Assembly (NCBI GenBank): GCA_934466515.1
Contig: CAKSLH010000003.1
Span: 1-64,000, forward strand
Direction: 5' to 3'
Length of the DNA: 64,000 bases
Source of the DNA: an uncultured Eubacteriales bacterium
GTDB lineage: Bacteria > Bacillota > Clostridia > Oscillospirales > Acutalibacteraceae
Translations under genes and position numbers: made by a program
Notes under the pieces: generated by a model
What the model was told of the DNA's origin: nothing
Database searches by the model: none
What the model saw: the letters and a program-made list of their open reading frames with translations, nothing else
Shown here: positions 8,022-15,590 of the stretch, piece by piece
Position numbering within the stretch: the stretch's first letter is position 1
Layout of the letters: each line of letters begins with the position of its first letter

Positions 8022-8399
8022 TTACTTAAGCTCAACAGTAGCGCCGACTTCGGAAAGCTTATTCTTGATTTCCTCAGCTTCGTCCTTGCTTGCAGACTCT
8101 TTAAGAGTCTTAGGAGCGCCGTCAACAAGAGCCTTAGCGTCAGCAAGGCCGAGACCTGTGATCTCACGAACAACCTTGATAACCTTAATCTTTTCAGCGC
8201 CTGCTTCTTTGAGAACAACCTCAAACTCGGTCTTCTCTTCAGCGGCAGCTGCTGCGCCGCCTGCGGGAGCTGCTACTGCAACTGCAGCTGCAGCGGATAC
8301 GCCGAACTCCTCTTCTACTGCTTTAACGAGCTCAGAAAGCTCAACAACTGTAAGAGCCTTGATCTCTTCGATCATAGCTGTAATCTTTTCAGATGCCAT
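8022..8399 (-). CDS. rplL: 50S ribosomal protein L7/L12
   Basis: Ribosomal stalk protein that recruits translation GTPases. 125 aa: N-terminal dimerisation helices (residues 1-35), Ala-rich hinge (about 36-55) and C-terminal domain with the conserved KIKVIKVVREITGLGLADAK and LVDGAPKTLKE segments. Starts at ATG 8399 with a GGAGG ribosome binding site, 46 bp after rplJ. The pair is not next to rplK-rplA, which lies 23 kb away on the other strand. Confidence 0.97.
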   Translation of the reverse strand: MASEKITAMIEEIKALTVVELSELVKAVEEEFGVSAAAAVAVAAPAGGAAAAAEEKTEFEVVLKEAGAEKIKVIKVVREITGLGLADAKALVDGAPKTLKESASKDEAEEIKNKLSEVGATVELK

Positions 8400-8445
8400 T
8401 TTAATTTCCTCCGTAATAAAAATATTTTTTTTTTTAATTTTTTAA

Positions 8446-8958
8446 TTATTCTGCGTCAGCAGATTCACCGTTTTTATCAACAACGGCCTGAATAACACGG
8501 GCAAATGCCGCGATGGGTGCCTGAAAAACATTGCAAACTGTTGCGAGAAGGACATCTCTCGAGGGAAGCTTTGCAAGAGTATCGATAGTTTCGAGATCTG
8601 TAAGCTTTCCGTCCAAGAAACCTGCCTTGACGGTGAAGTTCTCATGGTTTTCGGCGAATTTGCAGAGAATTCTCGCTGCTGCGGTGTGGTCATCGTTCGA
8701 AAGAGCGATAGCGGTTGTACCCTCAAGTACCTCCTTCATACCCTCAAGCTCAGTACCCTCAATGGCACGGGCAAGAAGAGTATTCTTAACAACGAAATAA
8801 TTTACATTGTTTTCTCTGAGCTCTTTACGAAGAGAGGTATCATCGGCAACGGAAGTTCCGCTGTAGTTAACGACAACGCCTGCGATGCTTGCGTCAAGCT
8901 TTTCCTTAAGCTCTGCAACAAGCTGCTTCTTCTGCTCTAAAACCTTAGCATTAGGCAA
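8446..8958 (-). CDS. rplJ: 50S ribosomal protein L10
   Basis: Base of the L12 stalk on 23S rRNA. 170 aa, normal length: rRNA-binding N-terminal domain (KLDASIAGVVVNYSGTSVAD, LRKELRENNVNYFVVKNTLL) and C-terminal helix binding L12 dimers. The start codon is TTG at 8958, chosen because GGAGGTG sits 9 bp upstream and the MPNAKV start matches the family. L10-L12 is expected to feed back on the leader at 8959-9124. Confidence 0.96.
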   Translation of the reverse strand: MPNAKVLEQKKQLVAELKEKLDASIAGVVVNYSGTSVADDTSLRKELRENNVNYFVVKNTLLARAIEGTELEGMKEVLEGTTAIALSNDDHTAAARILCKFAENHENFTVKAGFLDGKLTDLETIDTLAKLPSRDVLLATVCNVFQAPIAAFARVIQAVVDKNGESADAE

Positions 8959-9124
8959 TTTGTTTCACCTCCGATAAATATTTGTCGGACGGACAAATCA
9001 AAAAAATGTCCGCCCAAAGACCTTGGGCGGACATGAAAAATTCAAATCACGGCGCACCTCGGCAGGCGATAAACTTACGGCAGATTAACTCCGCCACCTG
9101 CTGTCTTTGGTTTACAACACGAGT
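8959..9124 (-). promoter_or_regulatory. Ribosomal protein L10 leader
   Basis: About 165-nt untranslated leader. It holds the features expected of the L10-leader class: a purine-rich helical region around 9040-9110 (read on minus: AAAGACAGCAGGTGGCGGAG and CGAGGTGCGCC) followed by the attenuator. In Firmicutes L10(L12)4 binds such a leader and causes termination; that is family knowledge, the match is by eye. Confidence 0.75.
8999..9033 (-). terminator. Attenuator in the rplJ leader
   Basis: Minus-strand hairpin with 11-bp perfect arms TGTCCGCCCAA (9007-9017 on plus) and TTGGGCGGACA (9023-9033), followed by seven U residues, placed between the L10 leader fold and the rplJ ribosome binding site. 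A terminator before the gene indicates control by premature termination. Confidence 0.85.
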
Positions 9125-9153
9125 ATTATAATACATTTTTAAATTTATGTCAA
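9125..9153 (-). promoter_or_regulatory. rplJL promoter overlapping the end of the upstream gene
   Basis: Near-consensus promoter on the minus strand: TTGACA (plus 9148-9153), 17 bp spacer, TATAAT (plus 9125-9130). The -35 box is formed by the last two sense codons (TTG ACA) of the pseudouridine synthase gene. Confidence 0.9.
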
Positions 9154-10122
9154 GTATTTTTTATAATCCGCTCCGAACAGCTCTTTAACAAACCAGACAT
9201 CCTTAACCGAAAACGATTTTTTATCAAGATAATTAAGAATTCCGGCGTCGGTTTTAAAATCAAAGGTAAGCTTATAGGAATAAAGCGCCTGCTTATTGTA
9301 GCCTGACTTTTTGTCTTCCTTTAATTTACCGTATTTCCCGTCGCCTAAAAGGGGATGTCCTATTGAGGCGAAATGCGCTCTTATCTGGTGCGTTCTGCCC
9401 GTCAACAGCTCGATTTCAAGCAGGCTTAAACCGTTTTTGGAGGCAAGGGTGCGGTATTTCGTGCGAATAGTTAAATTGCTGTCGGTTTTTTTATTGCTTA
9501 AATAAACCTTGTTCTTTTCGCAGTTCTTTTCAAGATAACCCTCTAAAATATCGCTTTTCTTTTTAGGGATTCCGTGAACAACGGCAAGATACCTCTTGTC
9601 GATTTCCCTATCCTTTATTTTTTCGCATAAAATTTTAAGCGCCTGTGCGTTTTTGGCCGCGATTACAATTCCTGCGGTGTTTCTGTCAATTCGGTTTGCA
9701 AGAGCAGGGGCAAAGCTGTTTTCGGTTTCGGGGTCATATTCCTTTTTGTTATAAAGATAATGCTGAATTCTTCCTATAAGCGTGTCGCGGTATTCATTCT
9801 TATCGGGGTGGACCAGCAGTCCCTGAGGCTTGTCCGCAAGAAGAATATTTTCGTCCTCATAAACGATGTTCAGCCTGTCGGGCGCACTTAAAAAATCAAA
9901 AGCTTTAGGCTTTTCTTTAAAAAATTCGTCGGATATATAAGCGCTTACCTCGTCGCCCAAGCAAAGCCTTGTGTTTATCTGCGCGCGCTTTGAGTTTATC
10001 TTGATTTTTTTAAGCCTTATGTATTTATACATAAGCGCCTGCGGCAGGTCGGGGCAGACCTTTAAAATAAAGCGGTCGAGCCTTTTGTTTTCGTCGTTTT
10101 TGTCTATAGTAAATTTTTTCAT
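9145..10122 (-). CDS. RluA-family 23S rRNA/tRNA pseudouridine synthase
   Basis: Isomerises uridine to pseudouridine in structured RNA. 325 aa: N-terminal S4 RNA-binding domain (residues 10-75, KRLDRFILKV and MYKYIRLKKIKIN), then the catalytic domain with the active-site Asp in ANRIDRNTAG (family HRLDR) and the later LLTGRTHQIRAHF and HPLLGDGKYG motifs. RluC/RluD-like; the RNA target cannot be told from sequence. Its final codons hold the rplJ promoter. Confidence 0.9.
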   Translation of the reverse strand: MKKFTIDKNDENKRLDRFILKVCPDLPQALMYKYIRLKKIKINSKRAQINTRLCLGDEVSAYISDEFFKEKPKAFDFLSAPDRLNIVYEDENILLADKPQGLLVHPDKNEYRDTLIGRIQHYLYNKKEYDPETENSFAPALANRIDRNTAGIVIAAKNAQALKILCEKIKDREIDKRYLAVVHGIPKKKSDILEGYLEKNCEKNKVYLSNKKTDSNLTIRTKYRTLASKNGLSLLEIELLTGRTHQIRAHFASIGHPLLGDGKYGKLKEDKKSGYNKQALYSYKLTFDFKTDAGILNYLDKKSFSVKDVWFVKELFGADYKKYLT

Positions 10123-10205
10123 TTCTTTGCGTTCCTGTTTGTTGAAATCTTTTTATTTTGTGATATAATAAATTTATTATTTAGGTTTAGGGGAGAAAGG
10201 ATAAA

Positions 10206-10940
10206 TTGGAGGAAAAAGGTAATCACAGCGGACACAGACAAAGAGTCAAAGCCGATTTCCTTAAAAACGGTTACGATGAAAACACACCGCCCGAAAAGGT
10301 GCTTGAGCATCTTTTGTTTTATTGCATTCCGAGACGGGATACGGTTCCTGCCGCAAAGGAATTATTAAACACCTTCGGCAGTCTTTCCGCCGTTTTTGAC
10401 GCGAAGATAAGCGAGCTTACCCAAATCAGCGGAATTTCAGAAAACGCCGCGGTGCTTATAAAGCTTATTTTGCCGACGGCAAGAATTTATAATTACGAAA
10501 AGGGCAGAGCCGCCGCGGAATTCACATCTATCGAGCAGATAGGCGATTTTCTTACGGATAAGTTTATCGGCTGTGAAACCGAAAGGTTTGCCGTTCTCGG
10601 GCTTGACGCCCTTGGCAGAAAGCGTTTCTTTGAATTTCTTGCGAACGGAAATATTGAGAGCGTGGGAATTTCGATAAGAGATATCGTTAAGCTTGCGCTT
10701 GATAATGACGCAGTGGCGGTAGTTATAGCACATAATCATCCGAGCGGAGTGGCAATTCCGAGCTGTGAGGACGAATTTGCGACTGCCGAGCTTGCCATAG
10801 CCATGAAGAAAATCGGAATGAGGCTTCTTGACCATATAGTTATTGCGGACGGAGACTATGTTTCCATGCGCCAGACCGCGAAATATGCGGAAATTTTTAA
10901 AAATCCGCAGAAATTCCGTAATGCCGCAGAGGCATTATAA
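10206..10940 (+). CDS. radC: RadC-like JAB-domain protein (UPF0758)
   Basis: 244 aa protein with an N-terminal helix-hairpin-helix region (residues 45-75, LTQISGISENAAVLIKLI) and a C-terminal MPN/JAB metalloprotease-like domain with the metal motif HNHPSGVAIPSCEDE near 176-190. Function in the family is unsettled. TTG is the start codon at 10206, supported by GGAGAAAGG at 10192-10200 and the HSGHRQR N-terminus usual for RadC. A TATAAT box lies near 10161-10167. Confidence 0.9.
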   Translation: MEEKGNHSGHRQRVKADFLKNGYDENTPPEKVLEHLLFYCIPRRDTVPAAKELLNTFGSLSAVFDAKISELTQISGISENAAVLIKLILPTARIYNYEKGRAAAEFTSIEQIGDFLTDKFIGCETERFAVLGLDALGRKRFFEFLANGNIESVGISIRDIVKLALDNDAVAVVIAHNHPSGVAIPSCEDEFATAELAIAMKKIGMRLLDHIVIADGDYVSMRQTAKYAEIFKNPQKFRNAAEAL

Positions 10941-10968
10941 CTCATTATATTATATATTTTAATTTTTT

Positions 10969-11568
10969 TCAACTTTCACTTCTTATAAATATGCTTATTA
11001 TGAAGTAAATTGCCGTCACGGCGGCAGGAATACTCGGCTTTTTTACGGCAACCGAATAAACCGTCAGAAAAACCGCAAGTATCGCGGCAAGCGCCGTAGT
11101 TATAAAAAGCGCTGTTTCGGCTTTCCTTGCCGAGTGAAAACGGCAAATAAGCGTATAAAGAAGATTTCCGCCGTCAAGCCCCTTAACGGGTAACAGGTTA
11201 AACGCGCCGTAGGCAAGATTTATCAGGGCGAAAATCAAAAGAATATCATAATGCAAAGCTTTAAAAAGGATTAAAAGCAGGGTAAACAGAATAATGTTTG
11301 CAAGCGGTCCTGAGATTTGAATAATTACAATGCTTTTTGTGTCTTTGCAGGGATTTCTTGTGATTTCCACCGCCGCAGGCTTTAAGGAAATGCTTTTAAC
11401 CTCAGCTTTTACGGCTTTCATCGCAAAAAGGTGCCCTGCCTCATGAAACACGCACGCTAAAAAGGACGGCGCAAAAAGCCCCGTTTTATCGGTGATGAAC
11501 AAAATGGCGATTATTGCGGCAAAGAGGAAAGAAACCTCTGTTTTTATGCCCGAAATTTTAAATTTCAT
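10969..11568 (-). CDS. M50 site-2 metalloprotease, SpoIVFB-like
   Basis: 199 aa intramembrane zinc protease. The HEAGH zinc motif sits in helix 2 (FHEAGHLFAMKAVKAE) and the third ligand in NLLPVKGLDGGNLLY; about five hydrophobic helices. SpoIVFB of the same family processes pro-sigma-K in spore formers; this protein is shorter and lacks a CBS domain. It overlaps the stop of the upstream small membrane gene by 4 bp. A housekeeping S2P relative remains possible. Confidence 0.8.
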   Translation of the reverse strand: MKFKISGIKTEVSFLFAAIIAILFITDKTGLFAPSFLACVFHEAGHLFAMKAVKAEVKSISLKPAAVEITRNPCKDTKSIVIIQISGPLANIILFTLLLILFKALHYDILLIFALINLAYGAFNLLPVKGLDGGNLLYTLICRFHSARKAETALFITTALAAILAVFLTVYSVAVKKPSIPAAVTAIYFIISIFIRSES

Positions 11569-11777
11569 TTGCCGTCAAGCACTTCGCTGACAGAGGTATC
11601 GGTGAGCAGATATTTTTCGTAAAAATTTTTTACACCCTCAAATTTGCCTTTAAAAAAGTATTTTACGGCTAGCACCGCCGAAAGTACCAAGACTGTAAAT
11701 ATCAGCTCGCATAGCATTATTTTAACAAATGAGGACATTTTGTTATCAGGTTTAGGTTTCTTTTCTTCTTCGTTCAT
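11565..11777 (-). CDS. Small single-pass membrane protein coupled to the M50 protease
   Basis: 70 aa, charged N-terminus (NEEEKKPKPDNK), one membrane helix (about residues 18-40) and an outer tail FYEKYLLTDTSVSEVLDGK. ATG at 11777 is preferred over the GTG at 11786 because AAAGGCGG lies 9 bp before the ATG. It occupies the place of spoIVFA but lacks the LytM domain of SpoIVFA; a protease partner role is inferred from the 4-bp overlap only. I do not recognise a family. Confidence 0.7.
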   Translation of the reverse strand: MNEEEKKPKPDNKMSSFVKIMLCELIFTVLVLSAVLAVKYFFKGKFEGVKNFYEKYLLTDTSVSEVLDGK

Positions 11778-11850
11778 TTTAAACACCGCCTTTTATAAAT
11801 TTTATTAAAATAAATTAAAAAATATTACGGCTTGAAAGGAGTACATTTTT

Positions 11851-12495
11851 ATGAATATCGAAAAAACCGCAAACGCTTTAAGAGAAAACGGAATGAATGT
11901 CATAATCGCAGAGACTGCCGAGCAGGCAAAGCAAGAGGTAAAAAAGCTTTTGAAAAAAGGCTGTTCTGTTGCTTCGGGCGGAAGTATGACGCTTAACGAA
12001 ACCGGAATTTATGACCTTATAACAAGCCCCGATTATAATTATATCGACCGCTTTGCGGCAAAGACCGAGGAAGAAAAAGCAGAGGCTTTTTCTGAGATTT
12101 CAAAATGCGATTATTATTTCTGCTCGGCAAACGCAATAACCGAAAACGGCGAGCTTGTCAATGTCGACGGGTTTTCAAACCGCGTATCGGCTCTTTGCTT
12201 CGGTCCGAAAAATGTTATAGTTGTAGCGGGAAAAAACAAGCTTGTCGAAAATGTCAAAGAGGGCTTTTTAAGAATAAAGAAAATCGCCGCGCCTAAAAAC
12301 TGCGTAAGGCTAAATAAAAACACCCCCTGCGCGAAAACAGGAAAGTGCATTTCTTTGTCTAAAACCGAATCGCCCGATATCTGCGACGGATGCAAAAGCC
12401 CTGACAGAATTTGCAGGAATTATGTGGTTTGCGGTCCGCAGGCGGTTAAGGGCAGAATAACCGTTATAATATGTATGGAGGATTTGGGGTACTGA
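11851..12495 (+). CDS. LUD-domain protein
   Basis: 214 aa protein of the LUD (lactate utilisation, formerly DUF162) fold: KGCSVASGGSMTLNETGIYD near residues 38-57 and the VVAGKNKLV strand. The C-terminal part adds a Cys-rich stretch (CAKTGKCISL, CDGCKSPDRIC) that could bind a metal or FeS cluster. Single-gene unit with AAAGGAG ribosome binding site. LutC-like proteins of this kind are often stand-alone in Clostridia; substrate unknown. Confidence 0.8.
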   Translation: MNIEKTANALRENGMNVIIAETAEQAKQEVKKLLKKGCSVASGGSMTLNETGIYDLITSPDYNYIDRFAAKTEEEKAEAFSEISKCDYYFCSANAITENGELVNVDGFSNRVSALCFGPKNVIVVAGKNKLVENVKEGFLRIKKIAAPKNCVRLNKNTPCAKTGKCISLSKTESPDICDGCKSPDRICRNYVVCGPQAVKGRITVIICMEDLGY

Positions 12496-12499
12496 GTTA

Positions 12500-12705
12500 G
12501 ATATTAGATATTAGATGCTAGATGTTAGATACTAGAAAATACCCCTCAGTCAGCTAACGCTGACAGCTCCCCTCTTAAGAAGAAGGGAGCCTGACTTTAG
12601 TTTCAGCAGAAACCCAAGCTTCCCCTTTAGACGAAATGGGAAGTGGGTCAGCCTGAAAGGCTGAGCCGATAGGGTTTGGTTATATCATGTGCCGAAAGGC
12701 ACACA
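12500..12705 (-). repeat. Interspersed hairpin repeat R, copy 3 (reverse orientation)
   Basis: Starts with five or six TAGAT(A/G)(T/C) units (12498-12535), then the reverse of CTGAGGGGTATT and the usual modules, ending with a GTGTGCC-type hairpin near 12690. Sits between the LUD gene and the DUF3048 gene. The rest of the gap to 12818 holds the promoter of the next gene. Confidence 0.9.
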
Positions 12706-12753
12706 ATCTTTATTCCTTTCTGTCAAAATTTTCATCAAAGAAATTTAAAACCG

Positions 12754-12786
12754 CTATTGCATTAAAATACATTGAGTTGTATAATA
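12754..12786 (+). promoter_or_regulatory. Predicted promoter of the DUF3048 lipoprotein gene
   Basis: TTGCAT near 12756, about 17-18 bp spacer, TATAAT near 12779-12784 (in GTTGTATAATAG). The gene starts at 12819 with GGGGGA upstream. Confidence 0.55.
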
Positions 12787-12818
12787 GAATGTACTTAAAA
12801 GTATGGGGGAAAATTAAA

Positions 12819-13862
12819 ATGTTCAAAAAATCGCTGTCCTTGCTTTTGGCATTGGGACTTGTATTCTCTTTTGCAGGCTGTAAGACAAAAAAGCCTGTTG
12901 AGGTTAAAAAGAATGAAAGCAAAATAACCGACTCTTCGGAGCCTGTAGATACATCGCACGCAACAAATCCGCTTACGGGTACCTTTGACCTTGATATTTC
13001 CGCTAAGGACAACCGTCCCGTTGCGGTTATGATAAACAACATTTATCAGGCGCAAAAGGTTCAGACCGGCTTAAATAAAGCCGATATTATTTACGAAACC
13101 GAGGTTGAGGGCGGTATTACCCGTCTTATGGCGGTTTTCAAGGACCTTACAAAGGTTGAGAAGTTCGGAACAATCCGCTCGGCGAGATATCCTTATGTTG
13201 ACTTGGCTCTCGGGCATGACGCTATCTATGTCCACCACGGACAGGACCCGACATACTGCGCACCTCATCTTAACGATATCGACCATTTCACGATTTCCGA
13301 AAACAACAGCGGTCAGAGAATTAAAAACGGACTTTCTTCGGAGCATACTCTTTACGGCTTCGGTCCTAAGACTTGGGAGACCCTTAAAAAGACTTTCAAG
13401 CGCACAACCGTCAGCTCAGACAGCACTTGGATGAACTTTGCGAAAGAGGATAAAAAGGTAACTCTTTCGGGAGGTACGGCAAACAGCGTAACCGTTCCGT
13501 TCTCGGACAGCTATCATACCACCTTTAATTATGACTCCGCTACGGGACTTTACACGAGGCTTTCTGGGAATGAGGTAAGAAACGATTATGTTACCGGCGA
13601 GTCAACGCAGGTTAAAAATGTATTCGTGCTTTTAACAACCATTACGAATTATCCTGACGGCTATCACCGCAAGGTCGATTTGACGGGCGGTGACGGATAT
13701 TATATAACCAACGGTACATATACTGCCGTAAGATGGAGCAAAGGCAATTCCAAAAATCCGATTACAATTACCGACGCGCAGGGCAAGGCGATTGAGGTAA
13801 GCGCAGGCAAATCCTATGTCTGCATTGCCGACAGGACAACCTCTCAGCCCACAATGCAGTAA
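12819..13862 (+). CDS. DUF3048 (YerB-type) lipoprotein
   Basis: 347 aa exported lipoprotein: signal MFKKSLSLLLALGLVFSFAG with Cys at residue 21, a Ser/Lys-rich linker, then DUF3048 with RPVAVMINNIYQAQKVQTGL, ADIIYETEVEGGITRL, GTIRSARYPYVDLA and a second beta domain. Role of the family is not established. ATG 12819 is chosen because of the GGGGGA ribosome binding site and lipoprotein signal; in-frame codons upstream run into repeat R. Confidence 0.85.
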   Translation: MFKKSLSLLLALGLVFSFAGCKTKKPVEVKKNESKITDSSEPVDTSHATNPLTGTFDLDISAKDNRPVAVMINNIYQAQKVQTGLNKADIIYETEVEGGITRLMAVFKDLTKVEKFGTIRSARYPYVDLALGHDAIYVHHGQDPTYCAPHLNDIDHFTISENNSGQRIKNGLSSEHTLYGFGPKTWETLKKTFKRTTVSSDSTWMNFAKEDKKVTLSGGTANSVTVPFSDSYHTTFNYDSATGLYTRLSGNEVRNDYVTGESTQVKNVFVLLTTITNYPDGYHRKVDLTGGDGYYITNGTYTAVRWSKGNSKNPITITDAQGKAIEVSAGKSYVCIADRTTSQPTMQ

Positions 13863-13945
13863 AATTTCACAGCCGCCTCGAAGCGAAAAAACTCGGGGCG
13901 GCTTTGCTTAAAAAACGAAAGCTTAAAAAACGAAAGGAAGATATT

Positions 13946-15433
13946 ATGATTGACAGTGCTGTAAGAAAGCTTGTTTGCTACGGACTTTCAAACGGACTTT
14001 TTGAAAAAAGGGACGAAATTTTCGTTACAAACCGAATTCTTGAAATTTTAGAGCTTGACAGTATTGAGGATTTTTCGGATTATTCCGTTACCGACTTGGA
14101 GCCGGTTTTAAAAGAACTTCTTGATTTTGCCTGCGAAAAGAATTTAATAGAAAATTCCGTTACCGAACGCGACCTTTTCGATACAAAGCTTATGAGCGCT
14201 CTTCTTCCGAGACCGAGCGAGGTTACGGACAGATTTTTTAACGACTATAAATTGTCTCCCGAAAAGGCTACCGACAATTATTATAAATTTTCCTGCGACA
14301 GCGACTATATCCGCCGCTACCGCATAAAAAAGGACCTTAAATGGACCGTTGATACAGATTACGGTACGCTTGATATCACCGTAAACCTTTCTAAGCCCGA
14401 AAAAGACCCGAAAGCCATAGCCGCGGCGAAAAACGCAAAGCAATCCGGCTATCCTAAATGCCTTTTATGCAAGGAATGTGAGGGCTATGCCGGAAGAATA
14501 AACTTCCCTGCCCGTCAGAATCACCGCGTTATTCCGATAACCTTAGGTAATGAAAACTTCTTTTTGCAGTATTCGCCCTATGTTTATTACAATGAGCACT
14601 GTATAGTTTTCAATTCAGAGCATATCCCGATGAAGGTTGATTACGATACGGTTGTAAAGCTTTTCGATTTCATAGATATGTTCCCTCATTATTTTATCGG
14701 CTCGAATGCGGGGCTTCCCGTTGTCGGCGGCTCAATCCTTTCGCACGAGCATTTTCAGGGCGGAAGATACACCTTTGCAATGGAAAAAGCCGAAATAGAG
14801 CACACCTTTAAAATAAAGGGCATTGAGAATGCCGAGGCAGGAATTTTAAAATGGCCGATGTCCGTCATAAGGCTTAAAAGTAAAGAGCTTGACTCTGTTT
14901 TAGCGGCGGCAAAAAGAGTATTTGACGCATGGGACAATTATTCCGACGAATCGGTAGGAATTATAAGCTTTTCCGATAACGAGCCGCACAATGCGATAAC
15001 GCCTATCGCAAGAAAAAGAAACGGAATTTACGAGCTTGATTTGGTTTTGAGAAATAACATAACAACCGAGGAATTCCCTCTCGGAGTTTTCCATCCGCAT
15101 GAAAAGCTTCACCATATAAAGAAAGAAAATATCGGACTTATTGAGGTTATGGGACTTGCGGTCTTACCTGCAAGACTTAAAACCGAAATGTCAAAGCTTG
15201 CTCAGTGCCTTGTAAACGGAACCGACTGCAGGGCGGACGAAACCCTCGTAAAGCATGCCGAGTGGGCGGACGAATTAAAGAAAAAATATAAAGCCTTTGA
15301 TAAGGATACCGTCGATGCGGTGCTCCAAAAGGAAATAGGACTTGTCTTTGAAAAGGTTCTTGAGGACGCCGGCGTTTTCAAGCGCGACGAACAGGGTAAA
15401 AAAGCTTTCCTTAAATTCACCGAGATAATTTAA
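13946..15433 (+). CDS. galT: UDP-glucose--hexose-1-phosphate uridylyltransferase (Firmicutes type)
   Basis: Leloir-pathway enzyme moving UMP between UDP-glucose and galactose-1-phosphate. 495 aa, the long GalT class of Firmicutes rather than the about 350 aa enterobacterial class. Visible: CLLCKECEGYAGR, the N-terminal catalytic region RQNHRVIPI, HEHFQGG with the SHEHFQ nucleophile-type His motif near residues 269-275, and FHPHEKLHHIKK. Start at ATG 13946 with GGAAG upstream. No galK or galE nearby. Confidence 0.93.
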   Translation: MIDSAVRKLVCYGLSNGLFEKRDEIFVTNRILEILELDSIEDFSDYSVTDLEPVLKELLDFACEKNLIENSVTERDLFDTKLMSALLPRPSEVTDRFFNDYKLSPEKATDNYYKFSCDSDYIRRYRIKKDLKWTVDTDYGTLDITVNLSKPEKDPKAIAAAKNAKQSGYPKCLLCKECEGYAGRINFPARQNHRVIPITLGNENFFLQYSPYVYYNEHCIVFNSEHIPMKVDYDTVVKLFDFIDMFPHYFIGSNAGLPVVGGSILSHEHFQGGRYTFAMEKAEIEHTFKIKGIENAEAGILKWPMSVIRLKSKELDSVLAAAKRVFDAWDNYSDESVGIISFSDNEPHNAITPIARKRNGIYELDLVLRNNITTEEFPLGVFHPHEKLHHIKKENIGLIEVMGLAVLPARLKTEMSKLAQCLVNGTDCRADETLVKHAEWADELKKKYKAFDKDTVDAVLQKEIGLVFEKVLEDAGVFKRDEQGKKAFLKFTEII

Positions 15434-15457
15434 ATTTTGAGATAAAGATAAAGCAAG

Positions 15458-15530
15458 ACTGAGGGGTATTCTTCTAGATGTTAGATATTAGATTCTAAAC
15501 ATTAGACCAATGTGTGCCTAACGGCACGAA
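15458..15530 (+). repeat. Interspersed hairpin repeat R, copy 4 (partial)
   Basis: Only the ACTGAGGGGTATT end, a set of TAGATNT/TTAGA units and the GTGTGCC(T)AACGGCAC hairpin remain; the central modules are missing. It lies between galT and its terminator. Confidence 0.8.
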
Positions 15531-15539
15531 ATTAAATAT

Positions 15540-15579
15540 AAAAAAGAGGTATCGGTTTAATTCCGATACCTCTTTTTTG
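15540..15579. terminator. Bidirectional terminator between galT and the antiporter
   Basis: AAAAAAGAGGTATCGG, 7-nt loop, CCGATACCTCTTTTTT: perfect 16-bp arms with A and T runs on both sides, serving both converging genes. Confidence 0.9.
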
Positions 15580-15590
15580 AAGCTCCGATT

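Noticed and set aside
10437..10835. 132-aa ORF antisense to radC
   Set aside because: Shadow frame of a well supported gene; no ribosome binding site or family features.
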